From JADKCL01 sp046050405 (lineage in GTDB: Bacteria > Bacteroidota > Bacteroidia > J057 > JADKCL01), in assembly GCA_046050405.1 (NCBI GenBank), contig JBJOPY010000264.1:1-15648 (forward strand): a DNA stretch of 15,648 nucleotides, read 5' to 3'. The notes beneath the pieces are model-generated. The model saw only the letters and a list, made by a program, of their open reading frames with translations, did no database searches and was not told the DNA's origin. The position numbers and the translations under genes were made by a program. Each line of letters begins with the position of its first letter. The stretch's first letter is position 1. Below, piece after piece: positions 1 to 6,806 of the stretch.

Positions 1-2
1 GA

Positions 3-413
3 ACCTCCCACCCTGGGAGCCCCACGGCTGAGGATGCTTGCTGCCCGGCTCCACCGGGGGCCCATGATGCAAGTGGCATGTACCGCCCACCCCAGGACTC
101 CCCGAACGGCTCCCTGGGGACCATCAGCGTGTACCAGTCCTCCTTCCAGTATTGGACATTGAACGATGAGAACTGGAGAACGCTGATCCATCCCGGGGAT
201 GGTACCCCGGTATCCACGGGCTCCGGGCCAGTGGGAGGGGGTGAAGATGCGGGAGGGTTGGTGGACGGGGGATTATCTGGTGCTGCTGGCGGCACGGCAA
301 CCCTCCCTGGTGTGGGAACCGTGGGCGGCTGGCTCACGGGAGGGGTTGCAGGCGGTGTCGGGAACTCACTTCGTGCGGCATTTGCGGATTTATGGGATTG
401 GCTTGGGTTGTAA
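3..413 (+). CDS. C-terminal end of a glycine-rich protein (5' end outside window)
   Basis: The frame is open from the left edge of the window to a TAA at 411-413, so this is most likely the last ~136 residues of a longer protein; an internal ATG at 78 is a less likely start. The first half is Pro/Ser/Thr-rich and ends in a segment with several aromatic residues (SSFQYWTLNDENW). The second half is very Gly-rich, with zipper-like spacing (GGEDAGG, GGLSGAAGG, GGWLTGGVAGG), and finishes with an amphipathic aromatic helix (LRAAFADLWDWLGL). Codon usage is GC-rich at third positions, like the neighbours. I do not recognise the family. Gly-zipper tails are common just before the C-terminal toxin or membrane-inserting part of Rhs-type and other secreted proteins, but no toxin domain or repeat is visible here. 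The next gene starts 16 nt downstream on the same strand, suggesting co-transcription. Confidence 0.45.
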   Translation, partial: TSHPGSPTAEDACCPAPPGAHDASGMYRPPQDSPNGSLGTISVYQSSFQYWTLNDENWRTLIHPGDGTPVSTGSGPVGGGEDAGGLVDGGLSGAAGGTATLPGVGTVGGWLTGGVAGGVGNSLRAAFADLWDWLGL

Positions 414-429
414 AAATCAATTAGACAAG

Positions 430-630
430 ATGAAAAAAATATTGCTCAACACGATCTACATTTTTATGCTCGTCCAGATGGGTACCGGCAGTGTCTATCG
501 GCTTTTTTATGACAATTGCAGGAATGAGCCCCTGCTGAAGCTGATCGGCCTGAACGTAATCATGCTTGCGGTTTCATTTCTGTTCAGCTACCTGGGGTAC
601 CTGGCGGACAAGAAGCGGGGGCAAGCTTGA
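430..630 (+). CDS. small two-helix membrane protein, hypothetical
   Basis: This 66-residue protein starts at an ATG 16 nt after the previous stop, beginning MKKILLNTIYIFMLVQMG. It has two hydrophobic stretches (about residues 4-18 and 36-57) separated by a short polar loop with one Cys (residue 30), and ends with a basic tail (DKKRGQA). This fits a small inner-membrane protein with two transmembrane helices. The same frame stays open further upstream to 199, but that part has no coding character and overlaps the preceding gene, so I chose the ATG at 430. Small membrane proteins placed directly after a large secreted protein are sometimes immunity proteins; here that is only an inference from position. 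No family was recognised. Confidence 0.55.
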   Translation: MKKILLNTIYIFMLVQMGTGSVYRLFYDNCRNEPLLKLIGLNVIMLAVSFLFSYLGYLADKKRGQA

Positions 631-657
631 ACCGCCTCCCCCCGGGGGGCGCGGTTC
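629..657 (+). terminator. GC-rich hairpin at the end of the small membrane-protein gene
   Basis: GAACCGC (629-635) pairs with GCGGTTC (651-657), and inside it the C-run 638-643 faces the G-run 644-649. The hairpin overlaps the stop codon (628-630). No T-run follows, so it is a possible but atypical terminator. Confidence 0.35.
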
Positions 658-998
658 AGCTGCCAGCAGCACGATTTCCCCCTTCTCTCCTGTGATTCCG
701 CGCCAAGGGCAGCAAGTTGGCTCCAGATGGAGGTGGAATTGGAAAATCGAACGGAATACTACCCTCAAGGCTATCAGAAACCTGTAACTACCATGATTTC
801 GCTCCCTCCCCCGTAATCACTGACCCTGAGCATCGGCCGGGAGGCCGTCCGGGCAGCGGAACCACTGACAGCCTCAGTTCGGATGTATTCATCGTTTTTC
901 AACCTCAGTGAACTCGTTTAGGACGGAGGTGTGGCCAACTATTCTTCATTCGATGCGGTAATGCCTCGAATGATATTGCCGGCCCTCTGGGGATTGTC
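658..998. other. intergenic, no gene seen
   Basis: These 341 bases separate the rightward pair from the leftward lipoprotein gene. The short open frames on both strands have no conserved look and overlap one another. A short GC-rich inverted stretch (CCGG...CCGG) lies near 838-855. No convincing T-run terminator for either flanking gene was found. Confidence 0.4.
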
Positions 999-1574
999 CT
1001 ACTGCTGTTTTTGGGACTTTTCGGACATTTCCCGGTACGTCTCCATGAATTCATCCTCCCGGAACACCTTGCTTTCCACGGAGTAATCCTTGGTAACGTA
1101 CAGGGTCTGTGACTCCGGCAACTTGTCTTCCAATCCGATCGTCCAGTTTTTTTCCAGGTAAATCACGTTTGCAGGATAGACCTTGAGGTCGCCGAAGAAC
1201 TTGATGGAATCGATCATTGCCCAGTCCTCGTTCAGCAGGGTTTTGCGGTCATTCTGGAGACCGTAGAGTTGACGCCAGACAACGTAGCCGGTGCCGCCGC
1301 TGTGCACGATGCCGCCTTCCTTGACAGTGATGCTCGTGTCCTGGATGGTTCCAGACTTTTCTCCCTGGATCACCACCTTGTGGGAGCCTGCCCCCATCGA
1401 GACCTGTTTCGTCTCGCCCGGGTCGAGGTGGTACACATTGCTGCCATCGAGGATGATCCTGACACCCTCGGAGGTGCGGGGATTGTCCAGCGTGACATTC
1501 CCGCCACCGCATGCGCACAGGGCAAGCAGGCTCAGCGCTGACAATGAAATGGCGATCGCTCTGGATGTGGTCAT
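999..1574 (-). CDS. small exported lipoprotein, hypothetical
   Basis: This 191-residue protein begins with a signal peptide (MTTSRAIAISLSALSLLALC) that runs into a lipobox LCAC. The acylated cysteine is most likely C22, followed by GGGN. The mature part looks like a beta-rich domain (about residues 27-90: VTLDNP, VRIILDGS, YHLDPGETKQV, SHKVVIQG), of the kind where a Gly- and Asp-rich sheet carries a PEGA-like or carbohydrate-binding-like surface. A mixed C-terminal half ends in a charged helix (EFMETYREMSEKSQ). The molecule is presumably anchored in a membrane and faces the periplasm or cell surface. It starts 19 nt after the stop of paaN on the same strand, so the two are probably co-transcribed, though nothing in the sequence explains a shared job. 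Function unknown; stop codon is TAG. Confidence 0.8.
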   Translation of the reverse strand: MTTSRAIAISLSALSLLALCACGGGNVTLDNPRTSEGVRIILDGSNVYHLDPGETKQVSMGAGSHKVVIQGEKSGTIQDTSITVKEGGIVHSGGTGYVVWRQLYGLQNDRKTLLNEDWAMIDSIKFFGDLKVYPANVIYLEKNWTIGLEDKLPESQTLYVTKDYSVESKVFREDEFMETYREMSEKSQKQQ

Positions 1575-1593
1575 GGATGTTCAGGATGATGCA

Positions 1594-3294
1594 TCAGGCA
1601 TGGATGCGGATGCCGACGATTTCGAATCTCCGGGTAATGTATTCAGGATCGGTGAGGGAGGCATTTCCTGCGGGGTTACCCCCGGACACGTGAAAATCAC
1701 TGAAGCCTGCACTCTGGTTGATCCAGATGGGGCCTACGAAGTTGAAGCTGATGGAGGTGAAGCTCTGTGCCATCTCCTCGATCATATAGTCGCGTGCTTC
1801 CGGATCTGTACACCAGCTGCTGAACGTGATCGCGCCTTCCTGCGTGGCGAGCTCCCGGGCGATGGCGACCCCCTCTTGGTAATCCGCGACGGGCACCACC
1901 AGTACGATGGGGCCAAACATCTCCCTGGACAGTGCTTCACGGTTGCTCGCGGGCACCTCCAAGACGACAGGGGAGATGACGCGGGCCCGGGGGAATTCCG
2001 GGTTGGCGATGGCCTGGGAAGCCAGCAATTGCTTGAACCCGAGGGTGGAGGCTGAATGTACGCGCTCAGCTGTGGCGGGGTTCTGGATCGCGCCCAAGGT
2101 CCCGGGCCCCATCTTCTCATGCGTAACCAGCCGATGAATCGCCGTGGTCAGGGCGGATATGGTCTCGTCGTAGCCCAGTCTGCCTTCAGGGGTCATGATG
2201 CCATCCCTTGGGATGAAGATGTTTTGGGCACAAGTGCACATCTGCCCGCTGTACAGCGAGAGGGAGAAGGCGATGTTTTGCATCATGGACTTGAGATCAC
2301 TGGTGCTATGGAGCACGATGCTGTTAATGCCCGCCTTCTCGGTGAACGTACGCTTGCCCTTCAAGCCTTCGAGGTAGTCGCCGAAGCTGCTGCCGCCCGT
2401 GTAGTCGATGAGTTGGATGGCGGGGTTCTCCGCGAGCAGTTTTGCGATCGGTGCCTCGGGGGTGTCTGGGGCCAGTTGCACGAGGTTGGGATCAAACCCG
2501 TTTTCCTGCAAGGTTTGCTGGATCTCTGCGACGACCAGCGCCAGTGGATAGATGGCCATGGGGTGTGGCTTCACGATCACGGGATTGCCGGTCACCAGAC
2601 TGGCATACACGCCCGGCACGGTATTCCAAACGGGGAAGGTGGAGCATCCGATGGCAAGGCTGAGGCCTAGCGGCTGGCAGCGGTACCGCTTCTCCAGCTT
2701 GACAAAGATGGGATTCCCGTCCTTGTCCTTCCCCATTGGTTTGACCCATTCCGCCAGGTCGGGGAAGCGGGTCTGCTCATGCAATCCGAGGGCGATGGCT
2801 TCCAGGGCGCGGTCGTTGCTGTGCGGGCCGCTTGCCTGGAACGACATCATGTACGACTGCCCGGTTGTGTGCATGGTGGCGAAGGTCAGCTCGAAGAAAC
2901 GCTTGCTGATGCGATGGAGCGACTCCACGAGGACACCTGCGCGGCTATGCACATCGGTCTTCGCCCAGGATTGGGCGAGGGAGCGGGCAATGGCGACGTA
3001 ATCGGCCGCATTCCTGCGCGAGGGGTAGGTGATGCCGAGCTTCTCCAGGGTGTAGGGAGACTCTTCAGCGGCTGCGAGGCTGCTGTCGCTGCCCTGCAGC
3101 AGGCCAACAAATGGCTTGCCCAATTGGGCATTGAAGGCCGAGAGGCCGTCTTCGTGGCCTGTTTCCCCATAGACGGACTTGCTGGGCGCCTCTAGGAAAG
3201 CCGCATAAAAGGTGCGCTCGTGGATGGCGGCAATGGCTTTCCGGAGGGTGGCCTCGTGCTTTTGATACAGCGTATAGGTGGCTATCGTGCTCAT
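1594..3294 (-). CDS. paaN: PaaN-type aldehyde dehydrogenase (phenylacetate degradation protein PaaN)
   Basis: This 566-residue protein has the aldehyde dehydrogenase fold in its diverged PaaN form. Features in order: an N-terminal helical region of ~130 residues with a bundle around HTTGQSYMMSFQASGPH (142-158); the NAD-binding segment NPVIVKPHP (237-245, Lys242); the cofactor glycine loop DYTGGSSFG (297-305); the general-base glutamate in TFTEKAGIN (E319, replacing the usual ELGGK); and the nucleophile cysteine in SGQMCTCAQN (C353, with a second Cys at 355). The length matches stand-alone PaaN proteins, which lack the hydratase domain of E. coli PaaZ. The family is thought to oxidise the ring-opened semialdehyde of phenylacetyl-CoA catabolism. 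No other paa gene is in the window, so the pathway assignment rests on homology alone. A loose -7-like TAACTTAG (minus strand, 3323-3330) lies upstream. The stop is TGA. Confidence 0.85.
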   Translation of the reverse strand: MSTIATYTLYQKHEATLRKAIAAIHERTFYAAFLEAPSKSVYGETGHEDGLSAFNAQLGKPFVGLLQGSDSSLAAAEESPYTLEKLGITYPSRRNAADYVAIARSLAQSWAKTDVHSRAGVLVESLHRISKRFFELTFATMHTTGQSYMMSFQASGPHSNDRALEAIALGLHEQTRFPDLAEWVKPMGKDKDGNPIFVKLEKRYRCQPLGLSLAIGCSTFPVWNTVPGVYASLVTGNPVIVKPHPMAIYPLALVVAEIQQTLQENGFDPNLVQLAPDTPEAPIAKLLAENPAIQLIDYTGGSSFGDYLEGLKGKRTFTEKAGINSIVLHSTSDLKSMMQNIAFSLSLYSGQMCTCAQNIFIPRDGIMTPEGRLGYDETISALTTAIHRLVTHEKMGPGTLGAIQNPATAERVHSASTLGFKQLLASQAIANPEFPRARVISPVVLEVPASNREALSREMFGPIVLVVPVADYQEGVAIARELATQEGAITFSSWCTDPEARDYMIEEMAQSFTSISFNFVGPIWINQSAGFSDFHVSGGNPAGNASLTDPEYITRRFEIVGIRIHA

Positions 3295-3425
3295 GTTCTT
3301 GAATATTTCTTGAATGCAGGGTCTAAGTTAGCGAAAAATGTTGGGGATTGCGGGATCGGGGCAGGGAAGGATTGCCCATCAAGCCGGGTGGACACCCCCC
3401 ATTCTTGATGCGTTGCCCGGGCTTC

Positions 3426-3445
3426 CCAGGGGCCTACCCCCCTGG
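3426..3445 (-). terminator. inverted repeat downstream of lpd
   Basis: CCAGGGG (3426-3432) pairs with CCCCTGG (3439-3445) around a 6-nt loop, ~110 nt past the lpd stop and ~130 nt before the paaN start. It has no T-run on either strand. It could be a weak terminator for lpd or only a structured spacer. Confidence 0.3.
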
Positions 3446-3557
3446 ATCCTGGACGGGCCCAGGCACATTTCCCGCATCGGTCACGCTGTCGAAGCGCTTC
3501 CCGCCCGGAAGGTGGAGACTGTGGAACCGGGGGCGGTTTCAATGATCCCCTTGCATG

Positions 3558-4955
3558 CTAGAGATGGATCACCTCGTCATAAGCAGCAGCACATGCCTCC
3601 ATGATGGCCTCGGACATCGTCGGGTGGGGGTGTACGGACTTGATGATCTCATGGCCGGTGGTCTCGAGCTTCCTCGCCACGACCACCTCGGCGATCATCT
3701 CGGTGACATTGGCACCGATGAAGTGGGCGCCGAGCCATTCGCCGTATTTGGCATCGAAGATCACTTTGATAAATCCCTCCTTCTTGCCAGCAGCACTGGC
3801 CTTGCCACTTGCACTGAAGGGGAATTTGCCGATCCTGAGTTCATACCCTGCCTCCCTCGCCTGCTTCTCGGTCATGCCCACGCTGGCGATCTCAGGCTGG
3901 CAATAGGTGCAGCCGGGGATGTTGCCATAGTTGAGCGGTTCGGCATGGATGCCCTTGATCTTCTCGACACAGATGATGCCTTCGGCGGAAGCCACATGGG
4001 CGAGGGCCGGGCCCCGGGTGATGTCGCCGATGGCATAGATGCCTGCCACACTGGTGCGATACCATTCATCCACGACCACCTTGCCTTTTTCCCGCTGGAT
4101 GCCGAGGCCGTCGAGGCCGATGTTTTCGAGATTGGTTTCGATGCCCACTGCACTCAGCAGAATGTCGGCACTGATCTTCTCCTCGCCCTTGGGGGTTCGG
4201 ACGGTGGCGACCACGCCTTCGCCCCGGGTATCGACCGCAGTGACCTCGCAGCCGGTCATGACATTGATGCCACGCTTCTTGAAACTCTTGGCGAGTTCGC
4301 GGCTGACCTCCTCGTCCTCCACCGGCACGATGCGATCCATGAACTCGACGAGGGTGACTTCGGTGCCCATGGCTGCATAGAAGTAGGCAAACTCAGAGCC
4401 GATGGCTCCTGAGCCCACCACGATCATCCTCTTGGGCAGGGAAGGCAGCACCATGGCTTCGCGGTATCCGATGATCTTTTTGCCGTCAATGGGCATGTGG
4501 GGGAGCTGACGGCTGCGGGCGCCTGTGGCGAGGATGACATGGGGGGCGGAATAGGTTGTCTTTTCGCCCTTTTCATCCGTGACTTCCACCTTTTTGTCCA
4601 TGGTCAAAACCCCAAAGCCCGCAATGTGCTCGATCTTGTTTTTGCGGAAGAGGAATTGGATGCCCTTGCTCATGCCATCGGCGACGCCACGGCTGCGGGC
4701 GACCACCTTGTCGAACATGGGCTCGGCACCGGCGACCTTGATCCCGTAGTCTTCTGCGTGTTTCAGGTATTCGAAGACTTCGGCACTCTTCAGGAGGGCC
4801 TTGGTGGGAATGCAGCCCCAGTTCAGGCAGATTCCCCCGAGCGACTCCCGCTCCACACAGCCGACCTTGAAACCCAATTGCGCTGCCCGTATGGCAGCCA
4901 CGTATCCGCCGGGCCCCGAGCCGATGACAATGATGTCAAAAGAGGTGTTAGCCAT
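3558..4955 (-). CDS. lpdA: dihydrolipoyl dehydrogenase (E3)
   Basis: This 465-residue FAD flavoenzyme reoxidises dihydrolipoamide on the E2 or H-protein of the pyruvate, 2-oxoglutarate or branched-chain dehydrogenase complexes, or of glycine cleavage, passing electrons to NAD in the cytoplasm. Visible landmarks: the FAD dinucleotide loop GSGPGG (12-17); the redox disulfide in GGICLNWGCIPTKALL (C43 and C48); a second Rossmann loop for NAD (VVGSGAIGSEFA, about 175-187); the FAD-contacting SAVGIETN and YAIGDITRG segments; and the dimer-interface base in HPHPTMSEA (H444 and E449). Length and motifs are normal for the family. No E1 or E2 gene is nearby, so it is probably a shared, separately transcribed E3. 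A Bacteroidota -7 box lies ~30 nt upstream. The gene ends in TAG. It is divergent from the glycosyltransferase-like gene at 5117. Confidence 0.97.
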   Translation of the reverse strand: MANTSFDIIVIGSGPGGYVAAIRAAQLGFKVGCVERESLGGICLNWGCIPTKALLKSAEVFEYLKHAEDYGIKVAGAEPMFDKVVARSRGVADGMSKGIQFLFRKNKIEHIAGFGVLTMDKKVEVTDEKGEKTTYSAPHVILATGARSRQLPHMPIDGKKIIGYREAMVLPSLPKRMIVVGSGAIGSEFAYFYAAMGTEVTLVEFMDRIVPVEDEEVSRELAKSFKKRGINVMTGCEVTAVDTRGEGVVATVRTPKGEEKISADILLSAVGIETNLENIGLDGLGIQREKGKVVVDEWYRTSVAGIYAIGDITRGPALAHVASAEGIICVEKIKGIHAEPLNYGNIPGCTYCQPEIASVGMTEKQAREAGYELRIGKFPFSASGKASAAGKKEGFIKVIFDAKYGEWLGAHFIGANVTEMIAEVVVARKLETTGHEIIKSVHPHPTMSEAIMEACAAAYDEVIHL

Positions 4956-4984
4956 TTTTTCTTTCTTGAGGTGTAAAATCGGTG

Positions 4985-4992
4985 CAAAGGTA
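4985..4992 (-). promoter_or_regulatory. -7 box of the lpd promoter
   Basis: On the minus strand the sequence reads TACCTTTG, an exact TAnnTTTG Bacteroidota -7 element, followed by CAC. It lies 29 nt upstream of the lpd ATG. No clear TTTG is visible at the -33 distance. Confidence 0.6.
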
Positions 4993-5086
4993 GAAATAAG
5001 TGAAAAGGGAAAACCGAAAAGTTGAACCGTGGGTTCATCACTCCGTCCTCATCCATGTTTGGAGGCGGTGAATCCATCCCTAATTC

Positions 5087-5111
5087 AAAAAAGTCGTTAT
5101 TTGACTTTTTT
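5087..5111 (+). promoter_or_regulatory. terminator-like hairpin just before the glycosyltransferase-like start codon
   Basis: AAAAAAGTC (5087-5095) and GACTTTTTT (5103-5111) form a 9-bp inverted repeat with a 7-nt loop, and the T-run continues to 5112. It ends 5 nt before the ATG at 5117. It could end transcription from either direction or hide the start codon of the downstream gene. A -7-like CATGTTTG at 5054-5061 would put this hairpin in the 5' leader. Confidence 0.5.
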
Positions 5112-5116
5112 TACTG

Positions 5117-6580
5117 ATGAATCGGTGGTGGTCATATCTCGCAGTGGGCGTGCTCCTGGGCGGTGGGCTGATGGTGTCCATCCAGTATTCACCCGTCTGG
5201 TACGATGATTCGGGGCATTTTCTGGTGGCGCGGGAAGTGTCCAGGTCGCATGGCATGTGCTATCCGGTCGATTCCGAGGGGACCACGTGCATTGCTGATT
5301 CGCCCTTCATCACGATGGGCCCGGTGCAGACCTATCCATTGGGTGCTTGGCTGGGGCTGTTCGGGGAAACAATGCTGCTGGGGCGGGTGTTCATGGCAGC
5401 CCTGGCCTTGCTGGCCTGTGCGGGGTTCTATTTCCTGGGCAGGCGGCTGACCAATCCTGGCAAGGCCTTGATCGCAGTGGGAATCATGGCCCTGAACATT
5501 CAGTTCTTGACCTATGGGGCCGAGGTGCTGGGGGAGGTCCCGATGATGGGACTTGTGCTGGCGGGCCTGGGATTGTGGTTGGGCTGGATGCGGGGCGGGC
5601 CGTGGTGGCATGCGGCCATGGGGTTGGTTTGCTGGTGCCTGGCCGTGGGTGTGAAGGAGTACGCAGTGTTGCCGACGACACTGGCTTTGGTTTTTGGGGT
5701 GCTGCACGGCCTGTTTCCGAGGGATGCGGCACTGCCGCCGCCTGTTCGGAGCCGCGCCCTCACAGTCGCAGGGCTGGGGAGCTATGCCCTCGGCCTGCTA
5801 GGGATGCTTGCCCTCCTCCACGGCTGGGATTTGCCCGGGTATTTCCGAAGCAGGCAGAGCTATGGCTCCGAGTTCCTTGCCCTCAACTTGGCGGTTTCCC
5901 TGAGGTTTCTGGCGTTCAAGCCCTTGTTTTGGATGGGGACAGGTGCGATGCTGCTGAAATGGCGGGTGAAGCGCCGAATGGAGGAGGCCATGGCCCTGTC
6001 GTTTCAAGCTGCCTGGCTCCTCTTTTTCTTGCTTTCCGCTGGGTATGACCGTTTCGGATTCCTATTGCTGTTCTTACCGGCGATCTATGTCGCTGAGTAT
6101 GTTCCTTTCCTGTGGAAGCAGGCCGGGCGGAAGGAAAAAGGAGCCTGGCTGCGGCGAACGGTGCTGGTCGCCCTCGCTTTCGTGCTCTTTTCTCAGCAGA
6201 CCTGGTGGGTGTTCGCGAAGCGAATCCGGGATCCTGCTTCCGTGAATGCCATTGAACGCAAGGCGGCTGAACAGGTTTCTCGCTGGAGGCCAGAAGTCGT
6301 CGTGACGGCCGACCAGCAGGTCGCCCTGTTCTTGGAGGAAGTGCGCCAACCCTACCGACTCGTGCACCTCGTGCCTTCCCAGGCAAGAATGCAGACGGAG
6401 CCGCACCCGGAATGTATCCTCCGGGAAGGGGAGGTTTTCCTGGCAGGCCCGTATGCGTTCACCGAATATGCCCGGTTGATAGACTGGCAGGGCTTGGAGG
6501 CACTGGACAGTGTAGCAGCCGGTGCGGAGAAGTGGGTGACTTACCGGATGAACGGGTGCCAGCCCGGTGCAGGTGAATAG
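5117..6580 (+). CDS. GT-C fold membrane glycosyltransferase-like protein (GT39/ArnT-like)
   Basis: This 487-residue polytopic membrane protein has an N-terminal helix (SYLAVGVLLGGGLMVSI) followed by a first periplasmic loop carrying the acidic pair YDDSGH (Asp30-Asp31), where GT-C enzymes of the PMT/ArnT type have their catalytic Asp/Glu. About nine to eleven further hydrophobic helices follow to residue ~410, then a soluble C-terminal tail of ~80 residues. Members use polyprenyl-phosphate sugars as donors and glycosylate proteins, lipids or cell-wall glycans on the outer face of the inner membrane; donor and acceptor cannot be told from the sequence. It is divergent from lpd and converges with the TMTC-like gene at 6807, which has the same overall fold class. 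The ATG is preceded by a hairpin rather than a Shine-Dalgarno. The stop is TAG. Confidence 0.75.
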   Translation: MNRWWSYLAVGVLLGGGLMVSIQYSPVWYDDSGHFLVAREVSRSHGMCYPVDSEGTTCIADSPFITMGPVQTYPLGAWLGLFGETMLLGRVFMAALALLACAGFYFLGRRLTNPGKALIAVGIMALNIQFLTYGAEVLGEVPMMGLVLAGLGLWLGWMRGGPWWHAAMGLVCWCLAVGVKEYAVLPTTLALVFGVLHGLFPRDAALPPPVRSRALTVAGLGSYALGLLGMLALLHGWDLPGYFRSRQSYGSEFLALNLAVSLRFLAFKPLFWMGTGAMLLKWRVKRRMEEAMALSFQAAWLLFFLLSAGYDRFGFLLLFLPAIYVAEYVPFLWKQAGRKEKGAWLRRTVLVALAFVLFSQQTWWVFAKRIRDPASVNAIERKAAEQVSRWRPEVVVTADQQVALFLEEVRQPYRLVHLVPSQARMQTEPHPECILREGEVFLAGPYAFTEYARLIDWQGLEALDSVAAGAEKWVTYRMNGCQPGAGE

Positions 6581-6616
6581 TGAGGTCGGATGCAGGAGGT
6601 GCCAGCGCAGGATCGG

Positions 6617-6629
6617 CATTGTCACAATG
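6617..6629. repeat. short palindrome in the convergent spacer
   Basis: CATTGTCACAATG is a perfect 13-nt palindrome around a central C. It lies in the 226-nt spacer between the convergent genes at 5117 and 6807. It has no T-run and may be chance. Confidence 0.25.
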
Positions 6630-6806
6630 ACCCTGATGGCCGGAATCGGACTTGGATCATTCAGATGCATCGGTGGCGCAGACCTCGCCCCAGGTGCTGG
6701 AGGCCGCAGGATCCTTCCTGGCGATGCACAGGAAAACGGAGTGGATGGGGAGGTTGCAGGCAGTGCCTTCTTGTACCCGAGAAGTGAATCTGGCCTGGTT
6801 TGGCTC

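Noticed and set aside
1291..2055. 254-codon open frame on the plus strand
   Set aside because: It is antisense to the lipoprotein gene and to paaN, which have clear signal and catalytic motifs; the plus-strand translation has none.
3555..4412. 285-codon open frame on the plus strand
   Set aside because: It is exactly antisense to lpd, whose redox and FAD motifs are certain; it only reflects low stop frequency in a GC-rich gene.
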